This document shows positions 48,164-57,381 of a stretch of DNA of 64,000 nt, piece after piece. Made by a program: the position numbers and the translations under genes. Source of the stretch: Actinomycetaceae bacterium zg-1166 (GTDB lineage Bacteria > Actinomycetota > Actinomycetes > Actinomycetales > Actinomycetaceae); the NCBI GenBank assembly GCA_015679245.1, contig CP064953.1, positions 1,798,001-1,862,000 of the forward strand, given 5' to 3'. A model generated the notes under the pieces. It was not told the origin of the DNA. It did no database searches and saw only the letters and a list, made by a program, of their open reading frames with translations. The first letter of the stretch is position 1, and each line of letters opens with the position of its first letter.

Positions 48164-48256
48164 TTCTTCAAATTCATCCTGCTGATTTACAGGCCAGATC
48201 GTCTTGGTTGCGGTTATACGCCCCTACCACACAGCAAGGAAACTGAAATAATCTTC

Positions 48257-49144
48257 TTACTTCGGGCTCACCACACGAATCACTTGAGAATCGTCGTACG
48301 CCTCCATGCCTAATCCCTGCCCAAGTAAGTAGAGCTGCTGTGCCGCAGCAGCAAGTGGTACAGGAAGTTGAGCTTCCTTAGCCGTCGACGTCACGATACC
48401 CATATCCTTGACGAAGATATCAAGGCGTGAACGCACCTCCACCCCTCCAGGACCGTCTTCTCCTGTGAATCCCTCAATCATGCGTGAGCCACGATCGCCT
48501 AACATGAAAGATGCAGCTGCACCGGCCATGAGAGCCTCTAGGCACTGCTGCATATCCAAACCGAGCCTCTTTGCCAGTGCCAGTGCTTCGGCACCTGCTG
48601 CAATATGCACACCGCAGAGCAGTTGGTTTACCGTCTTCATTGCTTGCCCCTTACCAGGGGTATCTCCCACGTGAACAAGAGTGGAAGACATTGCCTCAAG
48701 CACTGGCTTCGCTGCCTCGAATACCTCCGGTCGCGCACCAACCACCACGAGAAGGTCACCCGTGCGAGCACGTGCAGGACCGCCGGAAACAGGCGCATCA
48801 ATAAGCTCTACACCGGCAACCGACAGCTGCAAATCGGCAGCTTCTGCCACCTCCACGCCCACAGTGGAGGTAAGGATAATCGCCGCACCGCGAGGGAGTA
48901 CCTCAAGAATGCCGTCATCACCGTGAAGTACTTCATCTAGCTGGGCATAGTTGCGTACCGCAAGGAGTACATAGTTTGCTCCTTTCACAGCCTGTCGCGC
49001 ACTAGAGAATGGCACGACGGCTTCACTGAGGAGTTCGCTGCGCGTTGGATTGATGTCATAGCCATGCACCGTGAAACTCTCCGCGAGATTTTCCGCCATG
49101 GGAAGCCCCATCGCACCCAGGCCAAGCACTGCAATCGTCGTCAT
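48257..49144 (-). CDS. ltnD: NAD(P)-dependent beta-hydroxyacid dehydrogenase, probable L-threonate dehydrogenase
   Basis: A 295-residue member of the 3-hydroxyisobutyrate dehydrogenase family. Rossmann motif GLGAMGLPMAENL at the start, substrate signature DAPVSGGPARARTGDL (about residues 120-135), and the catalytic Lys in GKGQAMKTVNQLL (about 165-178). Adjacent to a four-carbon acid sugar kinase, such enzymes oxidise threonate at C2 to 2-oxo-tetronate (LtnD); other 4-carbon acids or glycerate-type substrates remain possible. ATG after AAAGGA. It is the last gene of the one-strand catabolic region. Confidence 0.8.
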   Translation of the reverse strand: MTTIAVLGLGAMGLPMAENLAESFTVHGYDINPTRSELLSEAVVPFSSARQAVKGANYVLLAVRNYAQLDEVLHGDDGILEVLPRGAAIILTSTVGVEVAEAADLQLSVAGVELIDAPVSGGPARARTGDLLVVVGARPEVFEAAKPVLEAMSSTLVHVGDTPGKGQAMKTVNQLLCGVHIAAGAEALALAKRLGLDMQQCLEALMAGAAASFMLGDRGSRMIEGFTGEDGPGGVEVRSRLDIFVKDMGIVTSTAKEAQLPVPLAAAAQQLYLLGQGLGMEAYDDSQVIRVVSPK

Positions 49145-49297
49145 CGTTTTTCCTTTTCTTCTTGTGAAGCCCGAGGGAATGGACTCCATTCCTCCTTGCG
49201 GCGCTCGCAGCTTCCACCATTGCTACAAGCGCCGAATCCTTTATTCAACTGCCTTGCTGACTTCTCACTCATAGGGAAGAGAAGATTCACCTCTGCT

Positions 49298-50818
49298 TTA
49301 GACCAGATGCGCGTTTAAGCGTGCAACGACCTCACGAAGGGATTCTTCGTTGCCAACATTGCCAGCGAAAACGATATAAGGCACGCCTTTGGCAATACCA
49401 TCACGCGCCTGCCACATGGAGACAATGCCGGGGAGCATAGGCCCGACTACGCGCGCCTTGCCAATTCCGAGAGCCTTTGAGGCGATATCTGAGGAGGTGA
49501 TTCCGCCCTTTGCGACGACGAATCCCGGGCGCACGCTGAGCACAGCCTCGCGAACCACCTGCACGAGGGCGGTAGAAACGAGACGTGCAATGCGCAGAGA
49601 ATCCTCCGCATCACGCCCCGTTACGAGCGTGCGCGACGTACTCACCACCACATGTGTACTGACGAGTGCACCAGCGATCTCACCTGCCACGTGTGAGAGA
49701 TACCCCGCGAGCGCAGGTGTCATCTCCTCATCTTCTGATCCGGCAGTGGCCACAACCTTAGCTACGTCAAGTTCCACGCGGATAGGGTGATCTGTCTCCT
49801 CAAACTTGGCGAGCTGCCGGGTAGTCAACCCCACGTGAGAACCCACGACGATGAGGCCACCACGCCCCTGTACCTGCCCCGTGACCTCATGTGTAATACT
49901 CCCCGAAGGTGCACTAAGGATCTGTGAGAGTTCTTCCTCACTCACAGGAGCAGAAGGTTCTTGTCCAATTCGAGCACGTACAAAGGGGGGTCCTACTCGA
50001 TAGAGGAAACGTTTACCCTCAGCCTCCACATCCGCCAAGGCCAATGCAAGGGCGCGCATATCCGATTCTTCAACAGCATCGACAACAATCGGGATGTGTG
50101 AGTGTGCTCCACGCAGTTGTGCGCGCACAGTTTCAAGGTTGGCACGAAGGTCATCGAGTCTCACACTGATAACGCTTGAGGAGGAAACAGCTCCTGCCGT
50201 TTTTTCTTCTACCCATTCAGCCAAGTGCGAGGAACGGTAACCGAAGGTGGCATCGCGGGCAAATTCGCTCTCGCCGCAGGGAGTGAAGCCCACTTCCTTT
50301 GAGCCAGCATAGTGAACACCATCCACAGTAATGCGCCCGGCATCAGGAAAGGCAGGAACGAGAATGATACCGTCGATCTCTTCCTCTTCCCTTCCAGCCA
50401 GAGGAGAATGCGCACGCACTTCCTCGGCTAACACGCGCGGTTCGAGAGGGAAGTGACCACGCAACGTCGAGTCAGAGCGCGAAACAAAAGCAACCTCACG
50501 CTCTCCTACCGCAGCTAGTGCGGCATATGTGGCACTGACAACCTCACGGTTAACAACCTCAGCCGCCTCCGGTGCAAGTGATCGGGAGTTTGTCATCACA
50601 TAGATGGCAGGAGCATGAGTCTCCAGTGCCCACGCAAGATCCTCTGGTTTCCACGAGGTAAGTACGGGCAAGTTGGCTACCGACTGTGTGCCAGTGGGAT
50701 CGTCGTCGAGAACAATAAATGTGGGTGCACCGAGGCGTGCATTTGCTTCACGTACCTGCGCAGCACTGAGCGATGCCGGTGGGCAGTGTCCGGTAAGAAG
50801 ATCGTTGTAGGAAAGCAT
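49298..50818 (-). CDS. otnK: Four-carbon acid sugar kinase (OtnK/DtnK family, former DUF1537)
   Basis: A 506-residue kinase. The N-terminal domain carries FIVLDDDPTGTQSV, YVMTNSRSL and SRSDSTLRGHFP; the C-terminal nucleotide-binding domain carries GLIVVGSH, STSRTL, KGGITSSDIA and LPGIVSMW. The family phosphorylates 3-oxo-tetronate, threonate or erythronate at C4. It is longer than the usual 420-440 residues because of an N-terminal lead and inserts around residues 145-160 (REEEEIDG). It lies between the GntR-type regulator and the LtnD-like gene. The matching aldolase (OtnC) and isomerase (OtnI) are not in the window. Confidence 0.87.
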   Translation of the reverse strand: MLSYNDLLTGHCPPASLSAAQVREANARLGAPTFIVLDDDPTGTQSVANLPVLTSWKPEDLAWALETHAPAIYVMTNSRSLAPEAAEVVNREVVSATYAALAAVGEREVAFVSRSDSTLRGHFPLEPRVLAEEVRAHSPLAGREEEEIDGIILVPAFPDAGRITVDGVHYAGSKEVGFTPCGESEFARDATFGYRSSHLAEWVEEKTAGAVSSSSVISVRLDDLRANLETVRAQLRGAHSHIPIVVDAVEESDMRALALALADVEAEGKRFLYRVGPPFVRARIGQEPSAPVSEEELSQILSAPSGSITHEVTGQVQGRGGLIVVGSHVGLTTRQLAKFEETDHPIRVELDVAKVVATAGSEDEEMTPALAGYLSHVAGEIAGALVSTHVVVSTSRTLVTGRDAEDSLRIARLVSTALVQVVREAVLSVRPGFVVAKGGITSSDIASKALGIGKARVVGPMLPGIVSMWQARDGIAKGVPYIVFAGNVGNEESLREVVARLNAHLV

Positions 50819-50937
50819 GTCTCACCTCATCGTGATCAAACTAAGGCCACTCCTCAGTCCTCTGACCTCTCTAGAATAGCTTAGGAGAGTACAGAATTCA
50901 TCTCCCTGTCCTCACAAACCACAAAGAGATGCGAGAA

Positions 50938-51633
50938 CTATGCCCCAAGATAAGCCTCAATATCCTCAGCTGTCTGTGTCATATGCGCACGCATCGCCGC
51001 CTTCGCCTTCTCAGGATCACCTTCACCAATCGCAGCAAGAATCGCCTCATGATGAGTCGTAGCTCGGGCACGCACCTGCGCAAACTTCGTCGTCTCTTGA
51101 CGAGACTGCACGAGAGCCGACTCCAAAGGTTGCATAATTACACGAAGAAAAGGATTTCCCGACGCCTGGAAAATCTGGTTATGGAAACAAATATCGGCAA
51201 TCCCAGCAGATTCGAGATCACCGTCCTCTGCCTTCGCGGAAAACTCAGCCAAATATCCCTTCATTGCCGCAATATCGCCCTCACTTCGATGTTGAGCAGC
51301 CAAACCAGCCGCTCCAACCTCAAGCATCCGACGCACCTGAGAAAGATACGTCCCCAGCTCTACCGAGGAAATCGTGCGCGAAAGCCACCAAATGAGTGTG
51401 CCAAGATCACGCCACTGGGAAGGCTCTGCCACAAAAGTACCCAAACCATGCCGCACTTCAAGCACGCCACGCTCAGCGAGAGTACGCACAGCACCGCGCA
51501 TCGTCGGACGAGAGACATCAAGCCACTGAGCCAAGGCCACCTCAGCAGGCAGAGACTCCCCAATAGAAAAAGTTCCTGAAGCAATCGCTTCAAGAATCCT
51601 CTCAACTGCACCAGCCACCAAATCTTGTGCCAT
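50938..51633 (-). CDS. GntR family regulator, FadR subfamily
   Basis: A 231-residue regulator: winged helix (SLPAEVALAQWLDVSRPTMRGAVRTLAERGVLEVRHGLGTFV, about residues 30-70) and an all-helical FCD effector domain with metal-ligand candidates (ICFHNQIFQASGNPFL; TTHHEAILAAI). FCD-type regulators sense organic acids and sugar acids. I chose the ATG at 51633 because TATGCT lies at -13 to -8 and there is no ribosome site. It is located just upstream of the acid sugar kinase and probably controls it. Confidence 0.85.
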   Translation of the reverse strand: MAQDLVAGAVERILEAIASGTFSIGESLPAEVALAQWLDVSRPTMRGAVRTLAERGVLEVRHGLGTFVAEPSQWRDLGTLIWWLSRTISSVELGTYLSQVRRMLEVGAAGLAAQHRSEGDIAAMKGYLAEFSAKAEDGDLESAGIADICFHNQIFQASGNPFLRVIMQPLESALVQSRQETTKFAQVRARATTHHEAILAAIGEGDPEKAKAAMRAHMTQTAEDIEAYLGA

Positions 51634-51640
51634 GACATGA

Positions 51641-51646
51641 AGCATA
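51641..51646 (-). promoter_or_regulatory. -10 box of a probable leaderless promoter (FadR-type regulator)
   Basis: TATGCT on the minus strand, seven bases before the ATG at 51633. Confidence 0.4.
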
Positions 51647-51815
51647 GTTGAGGGCACAAGACCTTGCCGACATACATGACTATGACACGAAGAAAGCCTA
51701 AAAACGAAAATGCCCCTCCACATTCGCCCGCGAAGAAAACCCGAAACCTTCAGGAGCCGCGTTCCACTCGCAGCCTACGCATTCGCCCACAAAGGTCTCC
51801 CGACAGCGAAACGAA

Positions 51816-52592
51816 TTAAACGAGAACTAATTCTCCCACTTTCTCCATCAGCTCAGCACGCAGATAAGAAGGAATTGATTTCTCCGTAATCACCACATCA
51901 ATGTCACCGATGCTATAGAAATTATGGAGAGCCCCGCGCACAAACTTCGTCTTATCAAGCACAAGAATTTTTGTTCGCGAATTCTCTAGCATCGCCCGCT
52001 TCACTTCGGCCATCTGCGAATCGGGATGACTCAGCCTCCCACGAGTAAGTGCCGTAGTAGACATAATGCAGTAATCAGGGTTAAGCATGTTCATTTGCGC
52101 CACCGCCATCGAACCCACGTAAGCATCCGCCCAACGAATGTAATGCCCACCAATCTGGATAAGTTCAATACGAGGAAACCGCAGTACCTCAGCGGCAAGC
52201 ATCCGAGAATTCGTCATAATCGTCATCGGCGTCAAATCAGCAATTGCAGGAAAAAGATGCATACACGTGGTCGAATCATCAATAGCAAGCGAAACACCAG
52301 GACGAAGAAACTCACGCGCAGCACCAGCCAAACGCTCCTTTGCCCCCACCTGCGTACCGCTACGCATAAGAGCAGCCGCCTCAGCCAGCGTGAAAGGTGC
52401 AAGCTCCACATTCCCATGTTCACGCCGCACAAGCCCAGAAGCCTCAAGCGTGGAGATGTAACGGTACACCGTCATCGAAGAAACTCCCAAATACTCAGTG
52501 AGTTCCTCTACACTCGCCACTCCTTTATCACCGACGAAATCCACCAGAGCTTGAAGTTTCTTCTCTCGCGCACTCGCGCTTGTGCGTACCAT
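51816..52592 (-). CDS. DeoR/GlpR family sugar regulator
   Basis: A 258-residue repressor. The N-terminal helix-turn-helix is KKLQALVDFVGDKGVASVEELTEYLGVSSMTVYRYI; the effector domain follows with LAIDDSTTCMHL, TIMTNSRMLAAEV and LVLDKTKF, the phospho-sugar binding elements of the DeoR family. DeoR proteins bind a phosphorylated intermediate of the pathway they control. AAAGGAG precedes the ATG. It lies downstream of the GpsA-like gene behind a terminator-like hairpin. The TTTTTGTGA boxes upstream of the FGGY kinase at 55.7 kb are its likely targets (inference). Confidence 0.88.
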   Translation of the reverse strand: MVRTSASAREKKLQALVDFVGDKGVASVEELTEYLGVSSMTVYRYISTLEASGLVRREHGNVELAPFTLAEAAALMRSGTQVGAKERLAGAAREFLRPGVSLAIDDSTTCMHLFPAIADLTPMTIMTNSRMLAAEVLRFPRIELIQIGGHYIRWADAYVGSMAVAQMNMLNPDYCIMSTTALTRGRLSHPDSQMAEVKRAMLENSRTKILVLDKTKFVRGALHNFYSIGDIDVVITEKSIPSYLRAELMEKVGELVLV

Positions 52593-52625
52593 TCACACTC
52601 CTTTCGCTTCACCTAGCCTAAGGGA

Positions 52626-52660
52626 AGGAGCGGTGAACCCGTATCGGGCTCACCGCTCCT
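52626..52660 (-). terminator. Terminator-like hairpin after the GpsA-like gene
   Basis: An 11-bp stem extended by three G-C pairs after one mismatch (arms 52626-52640 and 52646-52660, loop GTATC), about 30 bases after the stop and before the DeoR gene; it may separate the two transcripts or attenuate between them. Confidence 0.65.
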
Positions 52661-52692
52661 GATCTTGTGGTGATAATCCTTAAGTAAAATGA

Positions 52693-53739
52693 TCAGCGGC
52701 GCGTAAGTGCCGCCTCTTGAACAGCCGTGAGCGGATCAAGAAGCTGAGAAGGATCAATAATCCCAGCCACTGCCCTCAAGAGCGGCATATCCTCAAGACT
52801 CACACCCCCGGTCTGCTCCACAAGAGTGAGTGCCAAAGCCACAGCAGGCACACCTTCCACTGTCTGTTCCAAGCGCTCCATCTGCGCAATTGCTTCCTGC
52901 GGGTTCTCACCCTTACCCAAGCGCACGCCGTAGACCTTATTGCGTCCAGAGAGTCCAGTGACTTCAAGATCACCCACGCCAGGCAAACCAAAGGCCGTCT
53001 CTGCCTTTGCTCCAAGAGCCTGACCAAGCAGCGACATTTCCTTAACTGCCTGAGTAAAGGCAGCGGCCTTGAGATTGTGGTGTGGGACGCCGGTCGCCTC
53101 ACCTAGGCCATCAGCAATACCCAGCGCAATCGCGTAGACGTTCTTCATCGGAGCGCACACTTCCACGCCTACTTCGTCATCTGTAGACACGATGGAGTAG
53201 GAAGGTGTGGAGGTACGAATAGCAAATTCCTCAGCGAGGGCACCGTCGCGGCAACCGAAGATCGTGGCAGTGGGCTTACCTTCAGCGCATTCGTTAGCCT
53301 TGACCGGCCCAGCGATTGCGACAATCGGAGGGAGCGTAACCCCGTGCTTAGCAGCAATCGTACGGATAGCTTCAGGAAGAAGCTGAATAACTCCTTCGTC
53401 GTTCGGGCAAAAACCCTTCGAGGTGAGCCAGAGAGCCTTCGCCTTCGATATGCCAGAAAGTGCAAGTTCCGTCACCCTTGGTACGCCTACAGAAGCAACA
53501 GACATCACCACAACATCTGCACCTTCAAGAGCCGCCTCCAAGGAGTTTGCACGATACGTGGTGACGGCAGAAGAGACAATTGCACCCGTACGTGGATGAG
53601 GGCGTTGAGCTTCAATCGCATCAATGAGGTGATCGTCAAGCCACGTCCCCCACAGGCGCACCTCCCAACCAGAATCAACCAGAGGTTTGGTGAGTGCCGA
53701 ACCCATTGCACCGGCACCGAGGACGGTGATAATAGACAT
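52693..53739 (-). CDS. GpsA-like NAD(P)-dependent polyol/glycerol phosphate dehydrogenase
   Basis: A 348-residue enzyme of the glycerol-3-phosphate dehydrogenase family: VLGAGAMGSAL at the N-terminus, AIAGPVKANECAEGKPT (GpsA: GPSFA-E motif, here altered), the catalytic Lys in MKNVYAIALGIADGL, and GLPGVGDLEVTGLSGRNKVYG. The altered substrate loops and the position between an FGGY kinase and a DeoR regulator suggest a catabolic polyol-phosphate dehydrogenase, for example oxidising a tetritol phosphate formed by the kinase, rather than the phospholipid-synthesis GpsA. That substrate is inference. ATG preceded by AAGGAG. Confidence 0.82.
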   Translation of the reverse strand: MSIITVLGAGAMGSALTKPLVDSGWEVRLWGTWLDDHLIDAIEAQRPHPRTGAIVSSAVTTYRANSLEAALEGADVVVMSVASVGVPRVTELALSGISKAKALWLTSKGFCPNDEGVIQLLPEAIRTIAAKHGVTLPPIVAIAGPVKANECAEGKPTATIFGCRDGALAEEFAIRTSTPSYSIVSTDDEVGVEVCAPMKNVYAIALGIADGLGEATGVPHHNLKAAAFTQAVKEMSLLGQALGAKAETAFGLPGVGDLEVTGLSGRNKVYGVRLGKGENPQEAIAQMERLEQTVEGVPAVALALTLVEQTGGVSLEDMPLLRAVAGIIDPSQLLDPLTAVQEAALTRR

Positions 53740-54059
53740 TCTGAAATACTCCTTTATTGTTCATGTCCATGTCCGCCGTGAGGCCATCGCCGCATTCACG
53801 CCACCACGATGGCCCGCCCAGTCTCCTTCAGGAAAGAACTCACAACAAGACCAGACGGGCAACATCAGGTGCTTTCCGAGCTTCACACACACGTACCCAC
53901 ACTACCGATGGGTGTCCGCAAATCGCGCCTGTGAAGATCATCAAGACTTTCTCAAGCACGACGAAGGGTGAGAACCCACCGTCACAGCATCACTTCGCAC
54001 TTCTTTCACAACTCCTCCCCCTCGAGGTTTACTCCTCGCGGGGTTACTCATGTCAAGGA
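53740..54059. other. Spacer between FGGY kinase and GpsA-like gene
   Basis: No gene or convincing promoter seen. The 13-mer ACTCCTCCCCCTC that covers the kinase stop region (54061-54073) is duplicated at 54011-54023. The two enzymes may be cotranscribed across this gap. Confidence 0.4.
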
Positions 54060-55631
54060 TTACTCCTCCCCCTCAGTGTGGCGCACCACGCCGTCAAGTT
54101 CGTGGAAAAGCTCCTGGAGCACCGGGTAAATCTTGGCCTGGATCGCACCTACCTTGCGGTAGACATCGTGATTATCCATATTTGGCTCAACAGTCTCACC
54201 AAAGGTTGCCATAGCCTTGGCCGAAGCAGCGACGTCCGGCATACCCTTGGCTGTTCCAGAGGAGTGAGCGCCGATACCCGCCATCGCGAGCACGGCCGCA
54301 CCGAGGGCAGTAACTTCGTCGGCAATGCACACAGTAAGCGGCACTCCCACAGTGTCGGCCATCATCTGACGCCAGAGTGGAGAGCGGGTTCCACCGCCCA
54401 TAATCCGCAGCTCGGTGATCGGTACGCCAGAGGCCGACTCCAGGAAATCGAGGTTTCGACGCATCTCCAAGCAGATCGATTCCATAACTGAGCGGTAAAG
54501 ATGGGCGCGCCCATGTGTGCCACGCCAACCGATGACGGCACCGCGAGCCATAGCATCCCAGTAGGGGGACTGCACGGCATTCCAATAGGGAAGAGTAAGA
54601 AGGCCTTCAGCTCCAGGGGCGATCTTCGAGGCAGCGAGATCGTCAAGTGCGACATCTGTGTTACCCGGATTCTCTGGATCACCGAAGGTCTTGCGCACCC
54701 AGTCAGCTAGATAGGAACCGGAGGACTGTAGTACTTCCATCACGTAGTTTCCTGGGATACCCGAAACATGCGTGCGGAAGGCCGGATTGTAAATGTACTG
54801 CTCAGATTCGATACCAGCATTCACGGCTGTACCCATATTGAGGTAGCCCACACCCGGATCCACAGCCGCAGCACCAATGCCAGCTGCTTGCCCATCGCCC
54901 ACGCCCGCAATCACAGGAATATCGGAAGAGAGCTTCCATTCTTCACGAAGCTCGGGGCGGATCTTGCACATCTTCGTCGCCGGAGGAACCAGCTGTGGCA
55001 TCTGCTCCTGGGTAAGGCCTGCGATTTCGAGAAGCTCGCTGGACCAGGTGCGCGCAACGATATCGAAAAGGCCGAGAGAATCAGCCGCACCAGTGGAGGA
55101 GAGCCAGTGGCCGGTGAGATTGAAGGAGATGTAGCCCAGAACGTCCACCACACGGTCGGCCTTCTCGAAAACTTCCGGGCGATTCTCTTTCACCCATGCC
55201 ATCTTGTAGATGGCTGGTGTCACGCCAGCAGGCTTGCCAGAAAGCTGATGAATGTGGCTGTTACCGTATTCGGCAATTTGATCCACTGCGCGCCCATCGA
55301 GCCAGAGGATTCCATTGGCCAACGGAGTGCCGTCCTCCTTGAAGGGGGCGAAGCTCTCGCGCTGGTGAGTAAGGCCAATAGCAGCCACGCGATCGCGGTC
55401 GCGCTGATCGAGGGATGCGAGTACTTCAGTAATCGTGTCGTGGGTGGTCTTCCACCACAGGCGTGGATCATGCTCGTAGAAATCCATCGCCGGAGTGAGC
55501 ATTGGAATCGGGCGCTTAGCTGTTGCCCACACGTTGCCGGCAGCATCGACAATGATGGCTTTGGTTGATTGGGTTGAAGAATCCACCGCGACGACGAGAG
55601 GGCCATCAGCGAGTCGGTTCTGAGTTGTCAT
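54060..55631 (-). CDS. FGGY family carbohydrate kinase (xylulokinase/erythritol-kinase-like)
   Basis: A 523-residue kinase: phosphate loop VAVDSSTQSTKAIIVD, GLTHQRESF (the conserved polyol-kinase NQRE-like motif), LWLDGRAVDQI, GVGDGQAAGIGAAAVDPG and the C-terminal IMGGGTRSPLWRQMMAD with ADEVTALGAAVLA. It phosphorylates a sugar or polyol. With the GpsA-like dehydrogenase and the DeoR regulator next to it, a polyol such as erythritol or threitol is a reasonable guess, but xylulose-type substrates are equally compatible. ATG at 55631 after AAAGGTG. It is the first gene of its transcript, behind three operator-like boxes. Confidence 0.87.
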   Translation of the reverse strand: MTTQNRLADGPLVVAVDSSTQSTKAIIVDAAGNVWATAKRPIPMLTPAMDFYEHDPRLWWKTTHDTITEVLASLDQRDRDRVAAIGLTHQRESFAPFKEDGTPLANGILWLDGRAVDQIAEYGNSHIHQLSGKPAGVTPAIYKMAWVKENRPEVFEKADRVVDVLGYISFNLTGHWLSSTGAADSLGLFDIVARTWSSELLEIAGLTQEQMPQLVPPATKMCKIRPELREEWKLSSDIPVIAGVGDGQAAGIGAAAVDPGVGYLNMGTAVNAGIESEQYIYNPAFRTHVSGIPGNYVMEVLQSSGSYLADWVRKTFGDPENPGNTDVALDDLAASKIAPGAEGLLTLPYWNAVQSPYWDAMARGAVIGWRGTHGRAHLYRSVMESICLEMRRNLDFLESASGVPITELRIMGGGTRSPLWRQMMADTVGVPLTVCIADEVTALGAAVLAMAGIGAHSSGTAKGMPDVAASAKAMATFGETVEPNMDNHDVYRKVGAIQAKIYPVLQELFHELDGVVRHTEGEE

Positions 55632-55689
55632 TATGTCACCTTTCACGATCGTCCTTGACCGATGCAGCTGCGCATCACCTTGAGAGTAA

Positions 55690-55734
55690 CACAAAAAATG
55701 TGGATTGTCTCAATTTTTGTGAGGATTTTTGTGA
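55690..55734 (-). promoter_or_regulatory. Operator-like ATTTTTGTGA boxes upstream of the FGGY kinase
   Basis: Two exact copies of ATTTTTGTGA (55713-55722 and 55725-55734), 12 bases apart, and an inverted near-copy CACAAAAAAT (55690-55699). On the minus strand TTGAGA lies between them as a possible -35, and the inverted box overlaps the expected -10. Direct TCACAAAAAT-type boxes are a common DeoR-family operator form. Confidence 0.6.
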
Positions 55735-56134
55735 AAGCAAAGCGGAACGGACATCCAAATAAAGCAAGCCTTACCCCTCCGTTCACCACACACCAACTGA
55801 TAGAAGTGGAGCTCCCCTTCGTCGCTACTAACATCGACGTGCTACTGACAGGATTCTCCCCAACAACCCAGATAACTCACAGTGAGGTGCATACTCACCT
55901 AAACCAGAAGAACCCCTAACACCCAAATCCGAAGAGCCGGTCAAATTAAAATTGAAAAGCCGGGAAGCGCAGATATTCTGACGAAGCGAATTTTCACAAC
56001 ACTGGACTGCACAGGATCTTTTACGCACGAGTGCTTACTTCGGGATCAGTATCGCGGATCTTATGCCGGTTAGTGACGGGCATAGTGGTTGGTTGCCTGC
56101 TCCGTATGTGCCAGGCGATGTGTCGGCTCCGGCG
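55735..56134. other. AT-rich spacer, no gene seen
   Basis: Lies between the tRNA-Arg gene and the FGGY kinase promoter. No open frame looks real. The sequence is visibly more AT-rich than the flanking genes. Confidence 0.4.
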
Positions 56135-56209
56135 TGGTGCCCCCGAAAGGATTCGAACCTTCGACCTACCGCTTAGGAGGCGGTCGCTCTTCCCCTGAGC
56201 TACAAGGGC
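56135..56209 (-). tRNA. tRNA-Arg (anticodon CCT)
   Basis: Cloverleaf read on the minus strand: acceptor GCCCTTG pairs with CGGGGGC (two G-U), D-arm GCTC/GAGC, anticodon stem ACCGC/GCGGT with loop CTCCTAA giving anticodon CCT, T-arm GAAGG-TTCGAAT-CCTTT, discriminator A, and an encoded CCA. Reads AGG codons. Confidence 0.95.
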
Positions 56210-56226
56210 CAACTCCACAATGATAC

Positions 56227-56261
56227 GGCACAGCCCCCAGGGAATCCCAAGGGGCTGCGCC
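56227..56261 (-). terminator. Hairpin between usp and tRNA-Arg
   Basis: GGCACAGCCCC (56227-56237) pairs with GGGGCTGCGCC (56251-56261) with one mismatch, and GGG-AAT-CCC lies inside. About 190 bases after the universal-stress-protein stop and just upstream of the tRNA, so it could end the former transcript. Confidence 0.5.
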
Positions 56262-56454
56262 ACACTTTCATTCCTCTCACGCCCTGCGCGTGCGAGCTTT
56301 CTCGACGAAGAACACAACCCGCCCTTCGTCGCTCAGCCCTGCACTATTCTCTTCACGTTGCTCACCTGCGAGCCACGCTCATTTCCCCATGAAGTACACA
56401 GCAAACGTAAGAGTTTTAATACACGCGCGCCGCGCTTGCTTGTACATCGGGAAT

Positions 56455-57381
56455 TTATTCACCACGCATCGGGCGTTCCCAGGGTACAAGCGGTCCCATA
56501 TCCTCATTTTCCCGTGTGCGCTTGGGGACAATAATCGTCGGCGAAGCGGCGTGCTGAATCACGGCCTGACTGGTGGATCCAAGAAGCAATCCCGCAAAGC
56601 CTCCACGTCCACGCGTACCCACAATCACCAGATCCACCGCTGTGGAGAACTCCGTGAGCAACGAGGCTGCCTTACCTTCAATGGCGTGGCAACGCACGTC
56701 CACATCGTAGCCTTCACTTGCGCTAGCCACAGCCTCACGCAGGCCGGAACGAACATCGTCGAGCACTTCCTGGTGATAATCAGCTCCAGGAAGCCACGTC
56801 GTTCCGGCGAAACTCACGGCGCTCACACAGGAGAGCTTCGCATTCCACCGCACAGCTTCACGGATTGCCAAACCAAGAGCGAGTTTGGAAGCCTCAGATC
56901 CGTCAAAACCACAAACGATATGCTTCACAGGTAGCACAGCCTCTACCGGTGTAGCGGGAACGATCACCACAGCACAGTAGGCACGCGCAGACACAGCCGA
57001 GGCAACTGAACCCATGAGGCGATCGGCAAAGCCACCCGAACCACCACGCGCACCGATGACGATTCGTGCCACATGCTTTGAGCGTTTGATGAGCGAAGTC
57101 GTAGGATCTGCTGCGTCGAGGACAGGAGTAATCTCCACACCGCAGCCGCGCAGCCGCGCCACCGATTTATCGAGGATACGACGAGCATTATCTTCAGATA
57201 TTCCCCCACGAGTTTCACCAGTGCCCTGATGAGCCGTAAATGTAGGCTGCTCATGACAGCAGAGAATCTCAAGTTGCGCCCTGCGCGTGCGAGCCTCCTG
57301 CGCCGCCCAATCAAGGGCATTGTAGGAAGCCTCCGAACCATCCACACCACACACGACGACGTTGTCATGCTTGTAGGCCAT
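56455..57381 (-). CDS. Universal stress protein, tandem UspA domains
   Basis: A 308-residue protein with two UspA folds (about residues 1-145 and 150-295). Each has the ATP-binding G-x2-G-x9-G-S/T motif: GARGGSGGFADRLMGS and GTRGRGGFAGLLLGST. Each domain begins with VVCGVDGSEAS or IVCGFDGSEAS. Tandem ATP-binding Usp proteins act in dormancy and stress adaptation in actinobacteria. The ATG at 57381 is preceded by GGGGAGG. Confidence 0.92.
   Translation of the reverse strand: MAYKHDNVVVCGVDGSEASYNALDWAAQEARTRRAQLEILCCHEQPTFTAHQGTGETRGGISEDNARRILDKSVARLRGCGVEITPVLDAADPTTSLIKRSKHVARIVIGARGGSGGFADRLMGSVASAVSARAYCAVVIVPATPVEAVLPVKHIVCGFDGSEASKLALGLAIREAVRWNAKLSCVSAVSFAGTTWLPGADYHQEVLDDVRSGLREAVASASEGYDVDVRCHAIEGKAASLLTEFSTAVDLVIVGTRGRGGFAGLLLGSTSQAVIQHAASPTIIVPKRTRENEDMGPLVPWERPMRGE

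Noticed and set aside
54768-55568. 266-codon plus-strand open frame
   Set aside because: Antisense to the FGGY kinase gene.
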